Source: Lysinibacillus fusiformis (lineage in GTDB: Bacteria > Bacillota > Bacilli > Bacillales_A > Planococcaceae). From it: 64,000 nt of DNA. Numbering within the stretch: the stretch's first letter is position 1; each line of letters starts with the position of its first letter. A program made the translations under genes and the position numbers. The stretch covers positions 1-64,000 of the forward strand of contig NZ_PYWL01000012.1 of NCBI RefSeq assembly GCF_003049525.1, given 5' to 3'. The notes beneath the pieces are model-generated. The model saw only the letters and a program-made list of their open reading frames with translations. It made no database searches and was not told where the DNA came from. This document shows, piece by piece, positions 30,957-39,704 of the stretch.

Positions 30957-32543
30957 TTAATAAGGCTCGGCATTATGTCCTTTATCTATCGCATCTTGAG
31001 GGGCATGATCGCCACCAATATTGCCAAGTGGCTTTGAAGGAGAAGATTCCTTTCTAGCCTTATGCAACCCTTCTTTTAGCAAACGACCATATTCTTCATC
31101 TGCTTCTTCCGCTAGTGCAATCATTGCATTTTGTATATCCATATGACAGACCGATAAATCACGAATTAAATTGGCAAGCAGCTCATCGCGCTCCCATTGC
31201 TCAAAGTTACGGTAAGTTTCACCAGCTTGCTTTGTATTACTTTGACGATCAATGGATTCTCGAACAAGGTTTCCTTCAACATAAGGAGTATATTCCTTAC
31301 CATCCTGAGCTGCTTCCTTTAAGCCATTTAACATGGACGGCTCATAATTAATATGTGGATTTTGACCAGGTGCTAAATCTCGTTTATACATCATTTGCCC
31401 ACCACTTTGATTGGTTGCTACACGCTTTTTAGGCGCATTAATTGGCAATTGAAGATAGTTGGCTCCCACACGGTGACGCTGTGTATCTGAATAGGAGAAT
31501 GTACGACCTTGTAGCATTTTATCATCGGAGAAATCTAAACCATCGACCAGTACGCCCGTACCGAAAGTAGCTTGTTCTACCTCTGCAAAATAGTCCTCAG
31601 GATTTTTGTTTAATACCATTTTACCGACTGAATACCATGGGAATTGATCGTTTGGCCAAAGCTTTGTGTCATCCAATGGATCAAAATCAAGCTCAGGATG
31701 TGGACCATCCTCCATAATTTGAACATGTAACTCCCATTCAGGAAATTCTTCACGTTCAATCGCATCATATAAATCCTGTGTGGCATGATTAAAGTTTTTC
31801 TGCTGAATTTCTTCTGCTTCTTTTTGTGTTAAATTTTTAATGCCCTGAAGTGGTTCCCAGTGATATTTGACTAGAACCCCTTTACCTTCGTGATTAACCC
31901 ACTTATACGTATTGACGCCAGAGCCCTGCATCATACGATAGTTAGCGGGTATACCCCAAGGTGAATATACAAATGTTACCATGTGGAAAGATTCTGGTGA
32001 GCTAGCACAAAAATCAAAGAAACGTTCAACGTTTTGAATATTAGTAATAGGATCAGGTTTAAATGCATGAATCATGTCAGGGAATTTCATTGCATCACGG
32101 ATAAAGAAGATTTTTAAATTATTGCCTACTAAATCCCAGTTGCCATCCTCTGTATAAAATTTTACCGCAAAGCCTCGTGGATCACGTAATGTTTCAGGCG
32201 AATGTCCACCATGTATAACCGTTGAAAAACGCACAAATACAGGTGTTTTTTTTTCTTTATCCTGAAAGACTTTTGCACGGGTATATTTAGAAATTGGTTC
32301 ATCGCCTACTACACCGTATGTTTCAAAATAACCATGTGCACCAGCACCGCGAGCATGAACAACTCGTTCTGGGACTCGCTCCCTGTCAAAGTGACTTATC
32401 TTCTCTAGAAAATCATAATTTTCAAGTGTTGCAGGACCTCGATTACTAACCGTTCGTAAATTTTGATTGTTAGTAACGGGATGCCCCTGTCGATTTGTCA
32501 ATGTTGTATCTTGCTCATGTGTTGAATCATTTTGCTGCGTCAT
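30957..32543 (-). CDS. Haem catalase
   Basis: 528 aa; the start at 32543 (MTQQND) has AAAGGGG about 8 bases upstream, while a longer frame from 32603 has no RBS. H63 in VVHARGAGAHG is the active-site His, the Asn is in LVGNNLKIFF (about 141), and the proximal haem Tyr is in FSYSDTQRHR. It detoxifies hydrogen peroxide. The N-terminus before TVSNRGPATLEN is extended relative to KatA. No perfect PerR box was seen in the upstream 100 bp. Confidence 0.95.
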   Translation of the reverse strand: MTQQNDSTHEQDTTLTNRQGHPVTNNQNLRTVSNRGPATLENYDFLEKISHFDRERVPERVVHARGAGAHGYFETYGVVGDEPISKYTRAKVFQDKEKKTPVFVRFSTVIHGGHSPETLRDPRGFAVKFYTEDGNWDLVGNNLKIFFIRDAMKFPDMIHAFKPDPITNIQNVERFFDFCASSPESFHMVTFVYSPWGIPANYRMMQGSGVNTYKWVNHEGKGVLVKYHWEPLQGIKNLTQKEAEEIQQKNFNHATQDLYDAIEREEFPEWELHVQIMEDGPHPELDFDPLDDTKLWPNDQFPWYSVGKMVLNKNPEDYFAEVEQATFGTGVLVDGLDFSDDKMLQGRTFSYSDTQRHRVGANYLQLPINAPKKRVATNQSGGQMMYKRDLAPGQNPHINYEPSMLNGLKEAAQDGKEYTPYVEGNLVRESIDRQSNTKQAGETYRNFEQWERDELLANLIRDLSVCHMDIQNAMIALAEEADEEYGRLLKEGLHKARKESSPSKPLGNIGGDHAPQDAIDKGHNAEPY

Positions 32544-32626
32544 AGTATGACCCCTTTCCAAGAGATACTTCCATTTTGTCCTTGAAAGCGGCAATCTAGA
32601 CATAGGGAATTTTTACATATTTGCTG

Positions 32627-32665
32627 ATAAAAAAGCTCTCCATACATAGATGTAGGAGAGCCTTG
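32627..32665 (-). terminator. Minus-strand terminator upstream of catalase
   Basis: CTCTCCATACAT and ATGTAGGAGAG pair with one offset; the plus-strand A run (32629-32634) is the minus-strand T tract. It probably ends transcription of the DIP1984-like gene. Confidence 0.6.
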
Positions 32666-32840
32666 GATGGCGTTTTCAAATGGAATCAAGTTTTTTGAGT
32701 ATGGCCTTTACCTATAGTTGGTCATTAGTCATCGGTCATACAGTAACAGGTAACTTGTTATTGGTTTTTATTTAATTAGCCGAATAGCTAAATTTGAAAA
32801 CAGCACATCCAACTCGGTTTGGAGTCTCACCGCCCCGAGA

Positions 32841-33350
32841 TTAGAAATAACGGGAATCATCAAAGTTAAGTTGTATGCTGTAATTTTTTGAATTAATAAG
32901 ATTGGATAGTTTATGTGCCTGTTTTTCGAGCTTCATTGCGCGTTCTCTATAGTCATCTGGCTCATATAATGCAATCTCGTATAACATAGCACCATCACCA
33001 TAGCCAAAGCGAACACTTTCCTTTTCCCTCATACTAAATTCTTTACATAGTTCAGCCTCAGCACGCAGCTGTGTAGCTAATTCGATAGCTTCCACTAGTG
33101 CTAGTTTCTGATCTTTAAAGTCTACTGTGTTTTGGATGTTTGCTTCATACACTAAACGATCTAGCGTACGCGTATCTACACGAACTTGTGCCAATTCGGC
33201 TTCAATAAGGGAGAGTGCACGGTTACTTGTTTTAGGAGCCTGTCCCTTTTCTACTGTCACAAAAGCACTACGATGTAATTCACTAATAAGCTCTTGCGTT
33301 TTCTTTCCTAAAATACTTTTTAGTTTAACAGCTTCTGCAAGATTGATCAC
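32841..33350 (-). CDS. DIP1984-like family protein
   Basis: 169 aa, helical coiled-coil protein with the family-like start MINLAEAVKLKSILGKKTQE and a C-terminal KLEKQAHKLSNLINSKNYSI. Homologs are sometimes annotated as septicolysin; the molecular role is unknown. It follows the B3/B4-domain gene on the same strand with a 15-bp gap, so they are likely co-transcribed. Confidence 0.75.
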   Translation of the reverse strand: MINLAEAVKLKSILGKKTQELISELHRSAFVTVEKGQAPKTSNRALSLIEAELAQVRVDTRTLDRLVYEANIQNTVDFKDQKLALVEAIELATQLRAEAELCKEFSMREKESVRFGYGDGAMLYEIALYEPDDYRERAMKLEKQAHKLSNLINSKNYSIQLNFDDSRYF

Positions 33351-33365
33351 GAAAACACGTCCTTT

Positions 33366-34055
33366 TTATAGTATTGTAGATGGTGCATTATTTGACAAGA
33401 GGGCAATTTGATAGTCACCACCATGAATTTGGTTAAACATTTTGCCTGCTGACGCCAAAAGGTCATTCGCTGCTTCATGTGTTAGTGATGGTCTAAGATA
33501 AAAAATATGGAGCGCCTCAGTCGTATCCTCTGTAACGGCTGTCCGTTTAGAATCGACAAATGGAGAACCAAACGCTCCCTTTTCATCACGGCTATAGAGG
33601 ATTTTGTTAAACGTATTAAAACGACCATTTAAACCCTCATAACCAATGTCTTCGTGGCCAAGAGATATTTCTACGCACCCTTTCATAAGGGCTACATCAT
33701 ATAGACCAATCGGAATTTCATATTGAAGAGAGAAGAAGTTATTTAAATCTACACCAGAATGAAATGGTGTTAAAAAGTTTTGTTTACTAATTCGACGCAT
33801 AAGGCTTTCTGCTGAGTGACGATAACGATTTGGATCGGCACCTAGCTGTTTCCATAGTGCTCGCCATTCCGCAATACCCTCACGCTGGTTCACTGGAAGG
33901 TCCTGCATGTCCAGAAAAAGGTTTTCTTGATACAATTGCATCCGACCTTTAATCATTTGAGGGGATTCTGCTACAACAATTTTGGTATAATGAATAATGC
34001 CGATTTTTAGCTCGGGATGTTGTGTTAATAGAGATTCGTTAATGGAAATTTCCAA
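33366..34055 (-). CDS. B3/B4 tRNA-binding domain protein
   Basis: 229 aa. The pattern NPNRYRHSAESLMRRI (here DPNRYRHSAE) with SGVDLNNFFSLQYEIPIGLY fits the stand-alone B3/B4 domain related to PheT, thought to act in tRNA or amino-acid editing. Soluble. Divergent from queG with a 59-bp gap. Confidence 0.82.
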   Translation of the reverse strand: MEISINESLLTQHPELKIGIIHYTKIVVAESPQMIKGRMQLYQENLFLDMQDLPVNQREGIAEWRALWKQLGADPNRYRHSAESLMRRISKQNFLTPFHSGVDLNNFFSLQYEIPIGLYDVALMKGCVEISLGHEDIGYEGLNGRFNTFNKILYSRDEKGAFGSPFVDSKRTAVTEDTTEALHIFYLRPSLTHEAANDLLASAGKMFNQIHGGDYQIALLSNNAPSTIL

Positions 34056-34114
34056 AGAACATCACCTACTTTATCTATTTCTATTATTGTACCATGTAAG
34101 GAGTTGGAAATAAA

Positions 34115-35251
34115 ATGAACATACATGACCTACAACGCGACTTTGTGGCATATGCAATATCCATTGGCGTTGATAAAATAGGTTTTACAACAGCAGCTCC
34201 CTTTACAGAATTAAAAAACCGACTGCGTCGTCAGCAGGAGCTTGGCTATCAGTCTGGCTTTGAAGAAAGTGATATTGAAAAACGTACCGAACCCCTGCAT
34301 TTATTAAATGAGGCAGAGAGTATTGTCTCGATCGCGGTTGCTTATCCCTCACGTATGCAAAATGCACCCATTGGCAAAAGGGGAGCAAGACGTGGGATAT
34401 TTTGCCGTGCTTCATGGGGAGTCGATTATCATACAGCAATACGTGAACGTTTGAAGTTATTATCTGCTTGGCTTGAGGAGCGTGTCGAAGGTGTTCGTAT
34501 TGAGTCAATGGTTGATACAGGTGCACTTGTAGACCGTGCAGTAGCAGAACGTGCAGGCATAGGCTGGAGCGGTAAAAACTGTTCGATTATAACACCTGAA
34601 TTCGGGTCTTATGTGTATTTAGGGGAGCTTATTACCAATATTCCATTCTCGCCAGATAAGCCAATGGAGGATGAATGTGGGGAATGTCGCCTATGCTTGG
34701 ATGTTTGTCCAACCGGTGCATTAATCCAAGGAGGGCAATTGGATGCACAACGTTGTATTGCCTTCCTCACTCAAACGAAGGGAACACTTCCTGATGAGTT
34801 TCGTAACCATATTGGTAATCGTCTCTATGGCTGTGATACATGTCAGACTGTGTGTCCCAAAAATAAAGGGAAAATTAATTGGATTCATGAAGAATTTATG
34901 CCAGATCCAGAGCTTGCCAAGCCATTACTAACACCACTATTAACGATTTCTAATAGAGAATTTAAGGCAAAATTTGGCCACGTTTCTGGTTCATGGCGAG
35001 GTAAAAAGCCCATTCAACGAAATGCGATCCTCGCCCTTGCTCATTTTAAAGAGGAAGCGGCTATTCCAGATCTTATCAACCTTTTGAAAAACGATGATCG
35101 TCCAGTCATTCGAGGCACATCAGCATGGGCTTTAGGTAAGATAGGCGGAGAACAGGCTAAGTCTGCCTTATATGATGCGGAGGCTAATGAGCAGGACGAA
35201 GAAGTATTGCATGAAATTCACAAAGGTTTGCAGTTTTTTTATGATGAATGA
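34115..35251 (+). CDS. queG: Epoxyqueuosine reductase
   Basis: 378 aa. Last step of queuosine synthesis at wobble G34 of Tyr, His, Asn and Asp tRNAs. The N-terminal cobalamin-binding region includes the conserved D and G segments (VDTGALVDRAVAERAGIGW). Two 4Fe-4S motifs follow (ECGECRLCLDVCPTGAL and CDTCQTVCPKN), then C-terminal HEAT-like repeats (about 295-375, IPDLINLLKND). Full length. It lies just upstream of trmL, which also modifies position 34. Confidence 0.95.
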   Translation: MNIHDLQRDFVAYAISIGVDKIGFTTAAPFTELKNRLRRQQELGYQSGFEESDIEKRTEPLHLLNEAESIVSIAVAYPSRMQNAPIGKRGARRGIFCRASWGVDYHTAIRERLKLLSAWLEERVEGVRIESMVDTGALVDRAVAERAGIGWSGKNCSIITPEFGSYVYLGELITNIPFSPDKPMEDECGECRLCLDVCPTGALIQGGQLDAQRCIAFLTQTKGTLPDEFRNHIGNRLYGCDTCQTVCPKNKGKINWIHEEFMPDPELAKPLLTPLLTISNREFKAKFGHVSGSWRGKKPIQRNAILALAHFKEEAAIPDLINLLKNDDRPVIRGTSAWALGKIGGEQAKSALYDAEANEQDEEVLHEIHKGLQFFYDE

Positions 35252-35317
35252 AGAAAAAACAACTCGACTAAATGAGTAATACTAAAAGAAATTATGACAA
35301 TAAGGAAGTGTATCGTT

Positions 35318-35791
35318 ATGCCATTGCATATCGTATTATATCAACCAGAAATTCCAGCGAATACAGGAAATATTGCTCGCACTTGTGCTGGTACAAATAC
35401 TTCATTACATTTAATTCGTCCACTAGGCTTTTCAACCGACGATAAAATGCTAAAACGGGCAGGCTTAGATTATTGGCATAGTGTGAATGTTGTTTATCAT
35501 GATTCACTAGATGATTTTATAGCGTATTCTAAAGATGGTGACGTATATTTAATCGAAACTTATAGTGATGAGCCGTTCACCACGCATGATTTTAGTGATA
35601 AGGAGCGTGACATTTACTTTATGTTTGGGAAAGAAACAACAGGACTGCCGAAAGAATTTGCGTATGAACGTCGCAATATGTGCTTGCGTATTCCGCAAAG
35701 TGATCATGTCCGTTCACTCAACTTATCTAATACGGCTGCGATTGTTATATATGAGGCATTACGACAACAAGGATATCCAGGTTTACATTAA
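35318..35791 (+). CDS. trmL: tRNA (cytidine/uridine(34)-2'-O)-methyltransferase
   Basis: 157 aa SPOUT enzyme with the start at 35318, AAGGAAG about 10 bases upstream. Landmarks: LYQPEIPANTGNIARTCAGT, the knot motifs MFGKETTGLP, and IPQSDHVRSLNLSNTAAI. It methylates the wobble ribose of tRNA-Leu isoacceptors. Confidence 0.95.
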   Translation: MPLHIVLYQPEIPANTGNIARTCAGTNTSLHLIRPLGFSTDDKMLKRAGLDYWHSVNVVYHDSLDDFIAYSKDGDVYLIETYSDEPFTTHDFSDKERDIYFMFGKETTGLPKEFAYERRNMCLRIPQSDHVRSLNLSNTAAIVIYEALRQQGYPGLH

Positions 35792-35792
35792 T

Positions 35793-35826
35793 AAAAGCAG
35801 TTCTCAAATTGTGAGAACTGCTTTTT
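35793..35826. terminator. Bidirectional terminator between trmL and the VOC gene
   Basis: AAAAGCAGTTCTCA and TGAGAACTGCTTTT pair over 14 bp with T runs on both strands. Confidence 0.88.
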
Positions 35827-35827
35827 A

Positions 35828-36673
35828 CTAAAGTTTTAATAATACGACATTTCCAGCTGGGTCCTCGGTTTGGAATCCACCGTCCATATCGATAACAGGT
35901 GCACCCATTGCACGAAGGTTTGCTTTCATTATTGATGCTTGTTCTTCATTATCTAAACGCAGTGAGTACGTTTTTAAGCCTACTTGGTTTTCGCCAAGCT
36001 TTGGGGCATTTTCTGAGTGCCAAGTGTTTAGGCCAATGTGATGGTGATAGCGCCCTGTAGAAATAAATAATGCCTGAGAACCATAGCGCGCCACAATATC
36101 ATACCCTAAGCCATTTGTATAAAATTGTTCAGCTTCTGCCAAGTCAGAAACAGATAAGTGAATATGTCCCATGACTGTACCAGCAGGAAGGCCATTCCAA
36201 TTTCCGTTACCTTCTTCTAAAATCGATCGAATATTTAGTGGCTCTGTCACCATATGCACTTGATCCATATGCCATCCCCATTCATTTTCAGGACGATCTA
36301 CGTATACCTCAATACCATTATCATCAGGATCATTTAAATAGAGTGCTTCACTGACAGCATGATCAGAAGCCCCAAGATATACTCCTTTTTCATGAAAATG
36401 CGTGATAATATTTGCCAAATCACGACGAGTTGGCAAGAGTAGTGCAAAATGATAAAGTCCAGTCGTCCTGTTCAGTTTTTCTTCCACTGTGTTTGGTTGG
36501 ACAATTGTTAATAGTGCAGTATGTCCATCCGCTGTTAAAGTAGCTTTATGTGATTCTTGGTGTAAAACGTTGAAGCCAATGACGTCTTGATAAAATGCTA
36601 AAGAACGTTGTAGATCGCTTACTTTTATTTCAACATTTGTTACATATGTGTTAGGTTTTTCATGGAAATGCAT
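35828..36673 (-). CDS. VOC-family dioxygenase (CatE-like)
   Basis: 281 aa, two glyoxalase-fold repeats as in extradiol ring-cleavage dioxygenases. The start at 36673 (MHFHEK) has GGAGG about 9 bases upstream. Metal ligands are plausible in GLYHFALLL, VMGHIHLSVSDL and GIEVYVDR. The substrate is unknown; similar to catechol 2,3-dioxygenase-type proteins of Bacillus. Confidence 0.85.
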   Translation of the reverse strand: MHFHEKPNTYVTNVEIKVSDLQRSLAFYQDVIGFNVLHQESHKATLTADGHTALLTIVQPNTVEEKLNRTTGLYHFALLLPTRRDLANIITHFHEKGVYLGASDHAVSEALYLNDPDDNGIEVYVDRPENEWGWHMDQVHMVTEPLNIRSILEEGNGNWNGLPAGTVMGHIHLSVSDLAEAEQFYTNGLGYDIVARYGSQALFISTGRYHHHIGLNTWHSENAPKLGENQVGLKTYSLRLDNEEQASIMKANLRAMGAPVIDMDGGFQTEDPAGNVVLLKL

Positions 36674-36783
36674 ATAGAATACCTCCAGCAAGTTATTTTT
36701 ATTTATTTAGTTACTTTATGTAAGTTAGTTTATTTTAATAATAGCCTAAAGTCAAGTAAGGAATGTTATTGTTCGACAAAAAA

Positions 36784-36822
36784 AGAAAATCACTAAGCAC
36801 ATCTAATGCTTAGTGATTTTCT
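36784..36822. terminator. Bidirectional terminator downstream of the 30-aa membrane peptide
   Basis: AGAAAATCACTAAGCA and TGCTTAGTGATTTTCT form a 16-bp stem with an A run upstream on the plus strand, suited to minus-strand termination. Confidence 0.8.
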
Positions 36823-36829
36823 CGAGGTA

Positions 36830-36922
36830 TTATTTATCCGCTTTGTAATCGCCTTCGTACCCAGCAGTAAAAATAGCTGTTAAGAAAGCAACTGTTACAC
36901 CAATGATTAATAATAATTTCAT
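36830..36922 (-). CDS. Small membrane peptide (30 aa)
   Basis: MKLLLIIGVTVAFLTAIFTA followed by GYEGDYKADK. RBS GAGGAGGG 7-8 bases before the ATG and a terminator directly after the stop make it a real monocistronic gene. One hydrophobic helix with a charged C-tail. Function unknown. Confidence 0.7.
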   Translation of the reverse strand: MKLLLIIGVTVAFLTAIFTAGYEGDYKADK

Positions 36923-37067
36923 GGAAGTAACCCTCCTCATGTAATAAAGACATCTCTATTTAGTATAGCCTATCTACTATGAAAATGAAACGACATACCT
37001 GAATAAAATATGTCAGAAATGGTTCAAACGTATAGTTATCGGGAAAACTATTAAGGAGGTGATTCAT

Positions 37068-37238
37068 ATGAAAAAAAAAGTGCCAAACATTGAAAATGGT
37101 ACGATGGCGAGAGATATGAAGGAATTAAAAGATTTGGGCAAACAAATGGAACATTTACGTGATGGTCTAGAGCTTGCGGAGGATGAGCGTATTGCCGACC
37201 CTATTCAATTGGAAAGTATCGAGGAAAAGGATGAATAG
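37068..37238 (+). CDS. Small acidic/helical protein (56 aa)
   Basis: MKKKVPNIENGTMARDMKEL then KDLGKQMEHLRDG and a Glu/Asp-rich end. The RBS AAGGAGGTGATTC is close to a perfect anti-16S match, suggesting high expression. No membrane segment. Function unknown. Confidence 0.75.
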   Translation: MKKKVPNIENGTMARDMKELKDLGKQMEHLRDGLELAEDERIADPIQLESIEEKDE

Positions 37239-37322
37239 TGGTGAAGAACAGTAGCTTCCTTATTTTTCTTAAATCCAATTTTTTGTATAATGGTACTAGG
37301 AAAAAGAAAGGGGTGGTGATTC

Positions 37323-38153
37323 GTGAATTTACAATCATCGAAAACATTATCAAATGGAGTAGAAATGCCTCGCTTCGGCTTAGGTGTTTATAAAATGACA
37401 GATCATGAAGAAACATTACAATCCATCGATACAGCGCTGAAGGTTGGTTATCGAGCTATTGATACGGCATCTTTGTATGGGAATGAAGCAGAGGTAGGAG
37501 AAGCTATTCGTCATTCAGGTGTACCACGTGAACATATTTTTGTTACCACAAAAGTATGGAATAATGACCAAGGATATGATGAAACCTTACGCGCTTTTGA
37601 AGTATCGCTGAAGAAACTTAATATGGATTACGTAGATTTATATTTGACTCATTGGGCTGTTCCAGAAACATTTGAGGAAACCTATCGTGCCATTGAACGC
37701 CTATATGATGAAAAACTAATTCGTGCAACAGGTGTGTCGAACCATCATGAGCATCATTTAGAAAAAATACTGGCAAAGGCCAATATTGCTCCAATGGTTA
37801 ATCAGGTGGAGATGCATCCATATTTACAACAACAAGCATTAAGCGCATTTTGCCATGAACATCAGATTGCAGTTACTGCATGGTCACCGTTAGGACGAGG
37901 TGGGGTACTTGATGATTCTACTATCGTAGAAATTGGCAAGGAGATTGGCAAGTCGGCTGCTCAGGTAGTGTTACGCTGGCATTTACAAAATGACACATTG
38001 ATTATTCCTAAATCGGTGACACCTAGTCGAATTGCAGAAAATGCCCAGATTTTTGACTTTGAATTAACACAGACTCAAATGGATAAGATAGCGTCATTAA
38101 ATAGTAATCAACGATTTGGGCAAGATCCTGATCATTTTAAATTTGATTTTTAG
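37323..38153 (+). CDS. Aldo/keto reductase
   Basis: 276 aa, GTG start, RBS AAAGGGGTGG. NADPH-dependent carbonyl reductase of the AKR5-like group. Catalytic tetrad D47, Y52, K77, H110 (AIDTASLYGNE, TTKVW, YLTHW), and the cofactor motif IPKSVTPSRIAENAQ. Similar in size to B. subtilis YvgN/YtbE, which reduce methylglyoxal and glyoxal. Confidence 0.93.
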   Translation: MNLQSSKTLSNGVEMPRFGLGVYKMTDHEETLQSIDTALKVGYRAIDTASLYGNEAEVGEAIRHSGVPREHIFVTTKVWNNDQGYDETLRAFEVSLKKLNMDYVDLYLTHWAVPETFEETYRAIERLYDEKLIRATGVSNHHEHHLEKILAKANIAPMVNQVEMHPYLQQQALSAFCHEHQIAVTAWSPLGRGGVLDDSTIVEIGKEIGKSAAQVVLRWHLQNDTLIIPKSVTPSRIAENAQIFDFELTQTQMDKIASLNSNQRFGQDPDHFKFDF

Positions 38154-38162
38154 TTCTATTAA

Positions 38163-38199
38163 AAAAATCCCGCTCTCGTAATAGAGAAGCGGGATTTTT
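38163..38199. terminator. Bidirectional terminator between the AKR and pseudouridine synthase genes
   Basis: AAAAATCCCGCTCTC and GAGAAGCGGGATTTTT pair with one mismatch, with T runs on both strands. Confidence 0.88.
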
Positions 38200-38201
38200 G
38201 A

Positions 38202-39041
38202 TTATTGCTCGTCCTTGACTGTAATGCGTTTATTTAAAAATGGATGGTCAAATTCTAATTGGATAGCATGGAGTTCATAGTCATCACTAACCGTTTCTCT
38301 TGCACCGTACATAGTATCACCAATAATAGGATGGCCGATATAGGCTAAATGGACACGAATTTGATGTGTTCGACCCGTTTCAAGAATCAAATGGACCACA
38401 CAAGAATTTTTATAGCGTGAAACAACTTCATAATGTGTCACTGCATGCTGTCCAGTTTTGGACACGACACGTCTAGATGCGTGGTGTCGATCTTTACCAA
38501 TAGATTCGGAAATGGTACCTGATGAGGAGCGTATATTTCCTTGTACTTCTGCCGCATACGTCCGAATAATAGATTTTTCTTCAATCATCCGGTCAAAAAT
38601 TGATTTCGCTAAAGGATGCTTGGCTACGAGTAATAAACCTTGTGTCCCTTTATCTAGTCGATGGACATGCTCTGCATACATACCACCTTGTTGTTGAATA
38701 TGTGCCATAACGTGGTTCATACATGTATGGGTATCTCGGTCATCATTAGGGTGCGTTGCCATACCCTTTGGCTTCGATACGATTAAGCAATGATCATCCT
38801 CATAAACTATATCAATCGCACAAACAGGGGTTGGTTTATAGCTAGATGCTGGGATTGGGAATGTAAATTTAACAATAGTGCCGACTTGTAAAGGAGTATT
38901 CCATTGAACAAGCTCATCATTTTCTAAAGTAATAGCTTTTGCCATACGTAGTTCATGGACGAGCTTTTTGCCTAGTCGCCAATGATTACGTAACAGTTCC
39001 TCAATCGTTAAGTGATCTTCATTGAATGTATAAAGAAACAT
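38202..39041 (-). CDS. RluD-like pseudouridine synthase
   Basis: 279 aa; the start at 39041 has GGAGGAAG 5 bases upstream. The catalytic Asp is in HRLDKGTQGLLLVAK, with the C-terminal ETGRTHQIRVHLAYIGHPI. The short N-terminal part has an S4-like role. It modifies rRNA or tRNA uridines; the exact site is not given by the sequence. Confidence 0.9.
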   Translation of the reverse strand: MFLYTFNEDHLTIEELLRNHWRLGKKLVHELRMAKAITLENDELVQWNTPLQVGTIVKFTFPIPASSYKPTPVCAIDIVYEDDHCLIVSKPKGMATHPNDDRDTHTCMNHVMAHIQQQGGMYAEHVHRLDKGTQGLLLVAKHPLAKSIFDRMIEEKSIIRTYAAEVQGNIRSSSGTISESIGKDRHHASRRVVSKTGQHAVTHYEVVSRYKNSCVVHLILETGRTHQIRVHLAYIGHPIIGDTMYGARETVSDDYELHAIQLEFDHPFLNKRITVKDEQ

Positions 39042-39057
39042 TAATCTTCCTCCGTAG

Positions 39058-39090
39058 AAAAGACCGTATTCCAAAGGTAGAACACGGTCT
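39058..39090 (-). terminator. Terminator of bdbC
   Basis: AGACCGT (39061-39067) pairs with ACGGTCT (39084-39090), with a minus-strand T run beyond. Confidence 0.7.
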
Positions 39091-39095
39091 CTTGA

Positions 39096-39521
39096 TTATT
39101 TTGCAGCTTTTGTAGCTTTTATTAAATAGAAGCTTGCCCCTGCAATTAAAATAAATGCAGTTAATGCTAAAAATGGAATAGTAATAAAGCCTAACCAGTT
39201 AATATATTGTCCTGTACATGATACGGCGCCACAAGAAGGGGCATTATCCGCTAAAAAACTAAGCTTTTGAATGCCGTAATGATAGAGTGAGATACAGCCT
39301 CCGATAACAGAGAAAACCGCTGTTGTGACAGCAATACGAGCATTTTTTTGTATGAAGGCTACAGTGGCCATAATGACGATAGGGTACATAAAAATACGCT
39401 GTATCCAACATAATTTACACGGTTCATAATGACGAATTTCAGAAAAGTATAATGAACCCAGTGTAGCTACAGCAGAAACTATCCATATAAATAATAAGCC
39501 ATTTTCCTCTTTTTTAGACAT
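39096..39521 (-). CDS. bdbC: Disulfide bond formation protein (DsbB-like)
   Basis: 141 aa, four membrane helices. Redox pairs C35/C38 (EPCKLCW) and C97/C102 (CGAVSC). It oxidises a thiol-disulfide oxidoreductase such as BdbD using quinones. The bdbD partner is not adjacent. Confidence 0.94.
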   Translation of the reverse strand: MSKKEENGLLFIWIVSAVATLGSLYFSEIRHYEPCKLCWIQRIFMYPIVIMATVAFIQKNARIAVTTAVFSVIGGCISLYHYGIQKLSFLADNAPSCGAVSCTGQYINWLGFITIPFLALTAFILIAGASFYLIKATKAAK

Positions 39522-39704
39522 ATCGATTCTCCCCTTTATAAAAACACTACTTGTACGATTATAGTTGTTCTAGTTTTATATGTAAATTAACTTACGCAAA
39601 ATAAGGACGATAATTTCAGTCTAAAGTATGAACGGCTAATGAAGACGACCCTAATGCCTTAATGGTATCATTAACAATAGTAATGCTATAGAAGAGGTGT
39701 TTTC

